Below, in pieces: positions 1-5,556 of a stretch of DNA of 6,980 nt (position 1 is its first letter; each line of letters begins with the position of its first letter). Source of the DNA: Chloroflexota bacterium (lineage in GTDB: Bacteria; Chloroflexota; Dehalococcoidia; Tepidiformales; Tepidiformaceae); NCBI GenBank assembly GCA_021823905.1, contig JAKALX010000192.1, positions 1 to 6,980 of the forward strand. Reading direction: 5' to 3'. The translations under genes and the position numbers were made by a program. Under the pieces are notes generated by a model. That model was not told the DNA's origin and did no database searches. It saw only the letters and a program-made list of their open reading frames with translations.

Positions 1-1
1 C

Positions 2-688
2 GGCACGGTGAACATCTTCGCCCGGGAGGCCGGCATCCCGCCCGGACTACGCGCGGCGATCGACGCGCACCTGGCCGGCCAGACGGTCCGCATGGACCTT
101 GGCCGCGGCGACGGCCAGTACTTCTTGTTGATGGCCGGCGTGGGCTGGGACGCGGAGATCGTGCGGCGGGTTTCGTCGGGGCTGAAACGCCGGCTGGGCG
201 ACGTCGCCTACCTGGTGCAGGGGGCGTGGATGTTGCCGGGCCTCCGGCCGCGCAACGCCGCCTGGCAATACAACGGGGAGCAGCTGAACGCGCCGCTGGC
301 GCTGATGATCCTGGGCAATACGCGGCTCTATGGCGGGCGCGTCGGTCTCACGCCGCGCGCATTCGCGGACGACGGGCGTCTCGACCTGGTGGCCCTCTGC
401 CCCGAGCGGCTGCGCGACGGCCTGCGGCTGGGGCTCAAGGTGGCGACCGGCCGCCTGAGCGGGGACCGTAACGTCATCGAGCGGCGCATCCAGCGGGTCG
501 CGATCGAAACGCCGGGCCTGGCCGTGCAATTCGACGGGGATTTCGCCGGCGAGACGCCGATGGAGTTCGAAATCGCGCACCGAGCGCTTGCGGTACGGCT
601 TCCGGCGGGGCCACTTCCCTGGATCTTCAGCGAATCGCAAGCTCAGCAGCCGGCGCAGGCGACGCCCGGGCAGGCAGCATCCCGATGA
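2..688 (+). CDS. Diacylglycerol/sphingosine kinase-family lipid kinase, C-terminal part (5' end outside window)
   Basis: Members of this family (DAGK catalytic domain, YegS/DgkB-like) phosphorylate diacylglycerol or related lipids at the inner face of the membrane using ATP. The frame is open from the left edge and starts with GTVNIFARE, which matches the family motif GTxNxFAR that lies roughly 90-100 residues into a full protein. The nucleotide-binding GGDGT motif should therefore sit just upstream, outside the window. About 228 residues are visible. They include LGNTRLYGGRVGLTPRA followed by DDGRLDLV, the typical C-terminal signature (GG..xxPxA..DDGxLDL), and later a VQFDGDFAG strand corresponding to the family's DGE strand. 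The GTG at position 8 falls inside the conserved motif and is not the true start. The 3' end overlaps the convergent protease gene by 62 bp. The exact substrate cannot be told. The family call is firm. Confidence 0.88.
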   Translation, partial: GTVNIFAREAGIPPGLRAAIDAHLAGQTVRMDLGRGDGQYFLLMAGVGWDAEIVRRVSSGLKRRLGDVAYLVQGAWMLPGLRPRNAAWQYNGEQLNAPLALMILGNTRLYGGRVGLTPRAFADDGRLDLVALCPERLRDGLRLGLKVATGRLSGDRNVIERRIQRVAIETPGLAVQFDGDFAGETPMEFEIAHRALAVRLPAGPLPWIFSESQAQQPAQATPGQAASR

Positions 689-1838
689 CTTTGTAGATCA
701 TCGCGGGCTCGGGCTCGCGCAGCCGCCGCGGCATCTCCCAGAGCAGCGCCGCGCAGGCGACGAACAACGCCACCAACCCCACGACGCTCCCGACATCGAG
801 CAGCGTCGAATCGGGACCGGCTCGGCTGAAGAAGGCATCGCCGGAGAGCGTGTAGTTCAGGAAGTTCCAGGTGGCGTGAACCAGCGCTCCAAGCGGATAG
901 CCAACGAGGAAACGGGCGCGGCGCCGGAAGAGCCCGTAGAACCCGAGCGCGGCCAGCCCCGTCGCCGTGGCGTGAACGGCGCCGGTGCCGGCCCGGGCGA
1001 CGGCGAAGGCCCACCACTGGCTGCCGATCGTCCGCTCGCTGACGACATCGGGGCTGACGACACTGAGGCTGTTCTGGAACGTCTCCAGCAGGTTGAACCC
1101 GGCGCCGGCGAGCACGCCCCAGAGGAAGCAGCGCCCGGCGCCTCCCTTTCTGAAGAAGAAGAAGGCAACGATCATCCCCTTCCAGAACTCCTCGTTGAGC
1201 GGCGCGACGATCGAGAGGACGCTGAGGTCGAATGCGACACCAAGTCCCGCCGGCAGCGAGGGAAGGTTCTCCTCGAGGTCGAACGCCGGCCCGCTGCCAT
1301 AGGCGTGGATGAGGTAGGCGCCGGCGAGGACCAGGTAGGCCGTGTTGACGATCGACGCCACGAAGGTCGCGCCAACCGCGCCGTAGATGATGCCCGAGGT
1401 CCATTCGCGCCAACTGATCGGCCAGGCGAGGGGGTTGAACCGGCGATAGCGCAGCGTGACGACAAGCGCGGCCAGCGCCGACGGCACGGTCACGATCGCG
1501 ACGTTCGTCAGGGGGAAGAGCCAGGGGAACCGGTCTGGCGAGTTCACCTGCTGTTGCCCGGCGAACACGAGCATCGGGAAGAGGGCCGCGGCAGCCGCAG
1601 TCCACCAGGCGGCGCGCCGGGGCAGGCGGAAGGCGGTCGAACCGACGCCGCCAAGCGACGACGCCGCCTGGTAGACGAGCATACCGCCGAGGGAAAGCGT
1701 CACAATCGCCGTGCCGAGGTAGACGTTGATCTCGAAGAGCTTGCGGCGCGGGCCTCCAGCCACGTCGATCAGCAGGAGAAGCGAGAGCAGCCCGTTCAGG
1801 AACGCGACCGCCCCGACTACGAGCGCGAAGCCAAGCAC
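627..1838 (-). CDS. PrsW-family intramembrane metalloprotease
   Basis: A 403-residue polytopic membrane protein with about nine or ten hydrophobic segments (for example residues 2-24, 37-60, 77-94, 109-129, 147-178, 280-303 and 347-367). The PrsW signature is visible in order: NEEFWKG (E216, E217, K220), GAGFNLLE (247-252), a His in VHATATGL (H289) and HATWN (H321-N325). PrsW-type proteases cut membrane proteins inside or near the bilayer. The Bacillus subtilis member cleaves the anti-sigma factor RsiW. The target here is unknown, and no anti-sigma gene is in the window. The start is GTG, the only ATG/GTG/TTG start in this frame after the upstream in-frame stop. It has only a weak GGAA-like site before it. 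It lies 25 bp behind recF on the same strand, so co-transcription or translational coupling is likely. The 3' end overlaps the convergent lipid kinase gene. Family assignment is good; the role is open. Confidence 0.85.
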   Translation of the reverse strand: MLGFALVVGAVAFLNGLLSLLLLIDVAGGPRRKLFEINVYLGTAIVTLSLGGMLVYQAASSLGGVGSTAFRLPRRAAWWTAAAAALFPMLVFAGQQQVNSPDRFPWLFPLTNVAIVTVPSALAALVVTLRYRRFNPLAWPISWREWTSGIIYGAVGATFVASIVNTAYLVLAGAYLIHAYGSGPAFDLEENLPSLPAGLGVAFDLSVLSIVAPLNEEFWKGMIVAFFFFRKGGAGRCFLWGVLAGAGFNLLETFQNSLSVVSPDVVSERTIGSQWWAFAVARAGTGAVHATATGLAALGFYGLFRRRARFLVGYPLGALVHATWNFLNYTLSGDAFFSRAGPDSTLLDVGSVVGLVALFVACAALLWEMPRRLREPEPAMIYKVIGMLPARASPAPAAELAIR

Positions 1839-1863
1839 CAGGTTCCGGCGCTTGCCGATCGGC

Positions 1864-3033
1864 TTATTCCCCTTCGAAGCGGGTGATAGTCCCGGCGCTC
1901 ACCAGATAGCGACCAGCCGCGCGGGTCATGATGTCGCGGATCCGATCGGGATCGGCGGTGGTCACAATCGTCTGCTGAAACGAGTCGATGAACTCCAGCA
2001 CGCCGCGGCGGCGGCGCGCGTCGAGCTCGCTCAACACGTCGTCGAGGAGGACGACCGGGTCGTCGCCGAGGGCACGGCGCAGATAGCTCGCTTCCGCCAG
2101 GCGCAGGGAAAGCGCCGCCGTCCGTTGCTGCGCGCGGGAAGCGAACGAATCGGAAGGCATGCCGTTGATCTCGATGAGGACGTCGTCCCGATGGGGACCG
2201 ACGAGCGTTGCGCCAGCGGCAATTTCGCGGCTCCTGAGCATACCCAGGGCACGGAGCATGCGGGCCGTCCACTCGGTCTCGTCAATAGGCGAGTCGTTCG
2301 CATCCAGGCCGCCGAGGGCCGGGCGGTAGATGACCTCTATGCGCTCCTGCCCGTCGCTGAGACGGTCCATCTGGAAACCAGCCTGGAGGGCAACGTGACC
2401 AAGCGCGTCGGCGCGGGCCTGCATGATGACGCCGCCCGAGTGGGCAAGCTCCTGGTCCCAGAAGTTCAGCTCGGCGGATGAAGCCTCGCGGCCCTGCACA
2501 CGCTTCAGCAAGCTGTTACGCTGCTGCAACACCTTGGCGTAGCGCTGCATCGCCCGCAGATAGCCGCGGTCGACCTGCGAGATCATCATGTCGAGGTAGC
2601 GCCGGCGCATGAGCGGCGGGCCAGCAACGATGTCGATGTCGAGGGTTGTAAAGAGCACGGCCGCGAGCTGGCCAACGGCGTCCGAGGCTCGCTTCGGCAC
2701 GCCGTTCACGCGCACGCGCTTGCCGGCGCGGTGCGTGGCGTCGGTGGTTCGACCGACGATCGCCACCTCGAGCTCGAGGTTGCCGGCCGAACGCTCAACC
2801 TCGCAAGAGAGGCGCGCAACGGGGAATTCGGTTTGCAACAGATCGCGCCGAACGAGGTCGGCGTCGTTGCTCGCCCTGCTCGATCGCAGGGTCGACATCA
2901 GGTAAATAGCTTCGAGGAAGTTGCTTTTACCCTGGGCATTGTCGCCCACAAAGAGGTTCAGTCCGCGGTCGAGTTTGAGGGAAACGCGGCCGTAGTTGCG
3001 GTAGTTCGCAATCTGGATATCAAAGATGAACAC
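1864..3033 (-). CDS. recF: DNA replication/repair protein RecF
   Basis: RecF is an SMC/ABC-like ATPase that binds gapped DNA and, with RecO and RecR, helps load RecA at stalled forks. The 389-residue protein is of normal to slightly long length. It opens with the family start (IQIANYRNY, residues 7-14) and has Walker A GDNAQGKS (30-37), the RecF block GATLVGPHRDD (274-284), the ABC-type signature SRAQQRTAALSLRLAE (299-314), and Walker B with D-loop VVLLDDVLSELD (327-338). The signature has Ala where the Bacillus protein has Gly (SQGQQR). The start is GTG at 3033. The only nearby upstream ATG (3038-3040) is out of frame, and the GTG start places the N-terminus as in other RecF proteins. No Shine-Dalgarno sequence is evident. 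It is divergent from dnaN and is followed by the PrsW-family gene. Confidence 0.96.
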   Translation of the reverse strand: MFIFDIQIANYRNYGRVSLKLDRGLNLFVGDNAQGKSNFLEAIYLMSTLRSSRASNDADLVRRDLLQTEFPVARLSCEVERSAGNLELEVAIVGRTTDATHRAGKRVRVNGVPKRASDAVGQLAAVLFTTLDIDIVAGPPLMRRRYLDMMISQVDRGYLRAMQRYAKVLQQRNSLLKRVQGREASSAELNFWDQELAHSGGVIMQARADALGHVALQAGFQMDRLSDGQERIEVIYRPALGGLDANDSPIDETEWTARMLRALGMLRSREIAAGATLVGPHRDDVLIEINGMPSDSFASRAQQRTAALSLRLAEASYLRRALGDDPVVLLDDVLSELDARRRRGVLEFIDSFQQTIVTTADPDRIRDIMTRAAGRYLVSAGTITRFEGE

Positions 3034-3044
3034 GGTCCATCAGT

Positions 3045-3050
3045 AGTATA
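3045..3050 (-). promoter_or_regulatory. Possible recF -10 box
   Basis: Reading leftward, the sequence is TATACT, a 5/6 match to TATAAT, ending 11 bases before the recF GTG. Transcription would start about 5 bases upstream of the GTG, giving an almost leaderless message. That fits the absence of a Shine-Dalgarno sequence. No hexamer resembling TTGACA is found at 16-18 bp spacing (AGCCGG at 17 bp), so the promoter would be weak or need an activator. This is tentative. Confidence 0.4.
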
Positions 3051-3073
3051 GCCGGAACGCTTCAGGTCCGGCT
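3050..3073. promoter_or_regulatory. Inverted repeat, possible operator in the recF promoter
   Basis: AGCCGGA (3050-3056) and TCCGGCT (3067-3073) are perfect 7-bp inverted arms around a 10-bp centre. The repeat covers the stretch between the possible recF -10 box and its -35 position, where a repressor or activator dimer could act. The arm-centre spacing is 17 bp, somewhat wide for one face of the helix but plausible. It could also be chance in GC-rich DNA. No known regulator motif is recognised. Confidence 0.3.
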
Positions 3074-3168
3074 TACTTCTTTCCTTCCCAATTGCCACAG
3101 CTCCAGCGTTGGCGAAGGGGCAAGAGCGGCGGAACGCGCACAATTGCTCACGCGCCTATGCATTCGCC

Positions 3169-3197
3169 TTGTCCCGCACGTCGCCGCTTCCTATAAT
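3169..3197 (+). promoter_or_regulatory. Sigma70-type promoter of dnaN
   Basis: TTGTCC (3169-3174, 4/6 match to TTGACA), a 17-bp spacer and TATAAT (3192-3197, perfect). Transcription should begin near 3203-3205, leaving a leader of about 30 bases before the dnaN GTG. This also argues against any dnaN start upstream of about 3203. It is the best promoter in the window. Confidence 0.75.
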
Positions 3198-3224
3198 CTC
3201 CATGCGTCGGAATCGGCCTTCTTC

Positions 3225-3230
3225 GAGGTG
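3225..3230 (+). promoter_or_regulatory. Ribosome binding site of dnaN
   Basis: GAGGTG, complementary to the anti-Shine-Dalgarno region of 16S rRNA, ends four bases before the GTG at 3235 (six bases counted from the GAGG core). It decides the start: the frame is open back to 3109, but the upstream ATG has no such site and lies before the promoter. Confidence 0.8.
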
Positions 3231-3234
3231 TAAC

Positions 3235-4362
3235 GTGAAAGTCCAGGTCCTTCAGGAGAATCTTCAACGCGGACTCTCGATCGTCGGCCGAGCCGTGGCG
3301 ACTCGTTCAACGCATCCCATGACGGCGAACGTCCTGCTCCAGACGAATCAGGGGCGCCTTAAGCTCGTCGCCACCGACCTCGACATCTCGATCAGCACCT
3401 GGATCGGCGCCAAGATCGACGAAGAGGGGGCGACCACCGTCCAGGCGCGTCTGATCAGCGACTTCGTCGCCTCGCTCCCGCCGGCGACGGTCAATCTCGA
3501 GATTCCCGATCGCAGCCGGCAGTTGAAGCTCGAATGCGCCCGCAACGAGGCGTCCATGAGTGCCATGGACGCCGAGGATTTCCCGCTCGTCAAGTCGATC
3601 GAGGACGGGGTGCGTATCCAGCTCGAACCGAAGGCGTTCCGCCGTGCGATCGAACGGGTCGAGTTCGCGGCCGCCAACGACGACTCACGCCCGGTGCTCA
3701 CCGGTATCCATTTCAAGACGGAGGGGCCAAGGCTGACGCTCGCCTCGGCCGACGGTTTCCGGCTTGCGGTCGCCGACATCACCCTCGGCGCGGCGCCATC
3801 GGAGTCGATCGAAGTCATCGTTCCCGCCCGCGCCCTGCGCGAGGTTGCGCGGCTCGTCGGCGATTCCAACGAGCCGATCGAGATGCGCGTCAACACGGCA
3901 CGCTCGCAAGTGCTCTTTTCGCTGACCGACACGGAGATGGTCGCCCAGCTCATCCAGGGCACGTTCCCGAACTACAGCCAGTTGATCCCCGCCCAGTACA
4001 ACACGCGTTGCATCGTCGACGTCGACGAGTTCAAGCGCGAAACGCGCATCGCCGCCATTTTCGCACGCGACGGCAGCGGCATCATCCGCCTGCAGATGCA
4101 GTCCTCGAACGGACAGGCGGGACAGCTGACGATCAGCGCGCGAGCCGACGAGGTGGGTGACAACGAAGGCCGCATCGACGCGGCGGTGGAAGGCGACGCC
4201 GCGAAGATCGCGTTCAACATGCGCTACCTGCAGGACGTGCTCGGCGCGCTTTCGGGCAAGGTCGCGCTGGAGACAACGAGCCCGTCGTCACAGGGCGTCT
4301 TCCGTCCCGAAGGCGAGAGCGATTATGTCCATGTTGTCATGCCGATGTTTGTACAGTGGTGA
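3235..4362 (+). CDS. dnaN: DNA polymerase III subunit beta (sliding clamp)
   Basis: The beta clamp forms a ring dimer around DNA and tethers DNA polymerase III and other replication and repair proteins. From the GTG at 3235 the product is 375 residues, normal for the family, and begins KVQVLQENLQRGLSIVGRAV as other clamps do. Recognisable blocks are ATDLDISI (46-53, domain I), SRPVLTGIHF (151-160) and SADGFRLAV (171-179) in domain II, QGTFPNYSQLIP (241-252) entering domain III, and the C-terminal YVHVVMPM (364-371), which forms part of the partner-binding pocket. A four-residue tail FVQW follows MPM where Escherichia coli ends in RL. Promoter and ribosome site are directly upstream. The usual neighbours dnaA and gyrB are absent, and recF lies divergently upstream instead of downstream. 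No operon partner follows closely, so it appears to be transcribed alone. Confidence 0.97.
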   Translation: MKVQVLQENLQRGLSIVGRAVATRSTHPMTANVLLQTNQGRLKLVATDLDISISTWIGAKIDEEGATTVQARLISDFVASLPPATVNLEIPDRSRQLKLECARNEASMSAMDAEDFPLVKSIEDGVRIQLEPKAFRRAIERVEFAAANDDSRPVLTGIHFKTEGPRLTLASADGFRLAVADITLGAAPSESIEVIVPARALREVARLVGDSNEPIEMRVNTARSQVLFSLTDTEMVAQLIQGTFPNYSQLIPAQYNTRCIVDVDEFKRETRIAAIFARDGSGIIRLQMQSSNGQAGQLTISARADEVGDNEGRIDAAVEGDAAKIAFNMRYLQDVLGALSGKVALETTSPSSQGVFRPEGESDYVHVVMPMFVQW

Positions 4363-4674
4363 GTAAGTTCGGACTCTGAAGTGACTCCGTAATCGGAACT
4401 GATGCCTCCCCCTTCGACCGGCATCTTGCGAACGTGCGTTCGGTGGCTCAATGACTCCCGCGATCGGCTCAATGACTCCCGCGATCGGCTCAATGTCCTC
4501 CGCGATCGCCTGGCTCAATGTCTCCCGCGTTCACCCTCACCCCTGGATCAATAACTCCCGCGATGCACAGGCGGCTGATGTGGCGTGATTCGCGACGGGC
4601 TGGAGGCGCGGCCGCCGTGCGCATCCGAAAGGCGTAGGGTTGAAGCGTCCGCCGGTTCGGACCCTGGGGGCCGC
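4363..4674. other. Non-coding spacer between dnaN and the aquaporin gene
   Basis: No credible gene is seen in these 312 bp. Just after dnaN there are two weak hairpins. One has arms AGTTC (4366-4370) and GAACT (4396-4400), extendable inward with mismatches. The other has perfect 6-bp arms GATGCC (4401-4406) and GGCATC (4420-4425) with a 13-base loop. Neither is followed by a T-run, so they are at best poor terminators for dnaN. From 4445 to 4565 the spacer is filled with a 21-bp direct-repeat array, annotated separately. Between 4566 and 4674 I find no clear promoter for the downstream operon. Confidence 0.6.
4445..4565. repeat. Five-copy 21-bp direct repeat array (possible transposase-binding end of an IS21-like element)
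   Basis: Units lie at 4445-4465, 4466-4486, 4487-4507, 4512-4532 and 4545-4565. Units 1 and 2 are identical. The shared core reads GGCTCAATGACTCCCGCG followed by ATC, with unit 3 differing by TCCTCC in the middle, unit 4 by TGTCTCC and GTTC, and unit 5 by GGATCAATAA and a final G. Start-to-start distances are 21, 21, 25 and 33 bp, so the first three repeats sit two helical turns apart on one DNA face. On the minus strand a unit translates as I-A-G-V-I-E-P, but no real gene is there. Ends of IS21-family elements are known to carry several transposase-binding repeats of about this size. The layout and sequence style fit, but no istA/istB genes are in the window, so a solo end or remnant would be required. 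A regulator-binding array is the alternative. Confidence 0.85.
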
Positions 4675-5523
4675 ATGACATCAATGGACAATAGTCGGCC
4701 AGACGAGGCGCAGCAGCGCCGCATGTTGCAGCGGCCGTCGTCGCCCGACTTCCTCGATGCGTCACATGAGTGGCGCCGCCTATTCGCCGAGGCCTGGGGC
4801 ACGTTCCTCCTGGTGCTCGTCGCCGCAGGGGGCGGCGTCGTTGCGGCGAAGAGCGGCGGTGCCGTCAGTTTGAGCATGATAGTGGTCGCACCCGGCCTCA
4901 TGGTGATGGCGATCATCTATTTCATGGGCACGGTGAGCGGCGCGCACCTGAACCCTGCCGTCACGTTGGCGTTTGCAGTAAGGGGCAACTTCCCATGGCG
5001 CCGGACGCCGGGCTACGTCCTCGCGCAGGCAGCGGGAGGCGTCGCGGCGGCCGTCTTCTTGCGGACAATGTTCGGTACCATCGGCGCGCTCGGCGCTACG
5101 ACGCCGGGACGCGGTCTTGGCAGCGGGACGGCATTGGCGTTTGAAGTGGTGCTGACAGCCGGGTTGGTGAATACGATCCTCGGGACGGCCTCGGGGGCGC
5201 GCAACATCGGCGCGAACGGCGCCATTGCGGTCGGTGGGTATGTCGCGCTGGCGGGCCTCTGGGCGGCGCCGATCAGCGGCGCATCGATGAACCCGGTGCG
5301 TTCTCTCTCGCCTGACCTCGTTCGGGGTAACCTGGGAACGTCGTGGATCTATATCGTCGGGCCAATCATAGGGGCCCTGATCGGAGTCGCGTTCGAGTTC
5401 ATCCTCAAGGGCGGGCCCACCGCAGCCGGCGCGGAGGCCGCGCAAGGCTCTCTGGGCCCCGAGGATTCGACGCAGCACGAGAAGTCGATTCGCGATTCGC
5501 CGGACAAAAGCGACAATAGGTGA
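4675..5523 (+). CDS. MIP-family channel (aquaporin/glycerol facilitator-like)
   Basis: A six-helix channel for water or small uncharged solutes in the cytoplasmic membrane. From the ATG at 4675 it has 282 residues. The open frame reaches back to 4585, but the GGGGG four bases before 4675 and the absence of a helix or conserved residue upstream favour this start; ATG 4684 is possible. Helices run roughly 36-58, 66-86, 112-130, 152-171, 182-199 and 222-244. The first half-helix motif is SGAHLNPAVT (NPA 93-95). The second is SGASMNPVRS, with NPV (206-208) instead of NPA but the selectivity-filter Arg kept (R209). By gapless comparison from memory with Escherichia coli AqpZ, the filter positions F43, H174 and T183 correspond to Pro73, Gly194 and Ala203, a wide, less water-selective pore. 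The C-terminal tail of about 38 residues is hydrophilic. The downstream pump gene follows after 33 bp. Family certain, substrate not. Confidence 0.92.
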   Translation: MTSMDNSRPDEAQQRRMLQRPSSPDFLDASHEWRRLFAEAWGTFLLVLVAAGGGVVAAKSGGAVSLSMIVVAPGLMVMAIIYFMGTVSGAHLNPAVTLAFAVRGNFPWRRTPGYVLAQAAGGVAAAVFLRTMFGTIGALGATTPGRGLGSGTALAFEVVLTAGLVNTILGTASGARNIGANGAIAVGGYVALAGLWAAPISGASMNPVRSLSPDLVRGNLGTSWIYIVGPIIGALIGVAFEFILKGGPTAAGAEAAQGSLGPEDSTQHEKSIRDSPDKSDNR

Positions 5524-5556
5524 ATTGAACCGGTTGACACTCTTGAGACAACGCCA

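Noticed and set aside
588..1886. Long rightward open frame (432 codons) opposite the protease gene
   Set aside because: The translation is rich in Arg, Glu, Gly and Pro, with no recognisable family. It is the antisense of a clear PrsW-family gene, and GC-rich codon bias leaves such frames open.
3109..3234. Upstream extension of dnaN to an ATG at 3109
   Set aside because: The extra 42 residues do not resemble the clamp N-terminus. The promoter and the GAGGTG ribosome site lie inside this stretch.
3034..3234. Replication origin with DnaA boxes near dnaN
   Set aside because: The best match to TTATCCACA, ATTGCCACA at 3091-3099, has three mismatches, and there is no cluster or AT-rich unwinding region.
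4445..4565. CRISPR array
   Set aside because: The repeats are directly tandem or separated by only 4 and 12 bases, with no unique spacers of usual length and no cas genes.
4288..4765. Two leftward open frames over the repeat array (4288-4518 and 4490-4765)
   Set aside because: They mostly translate the 21-bp repeats as I-A-G-V-I-E-P units and overlap dnaN or the channel gene. There is no ribosome site or known domain.
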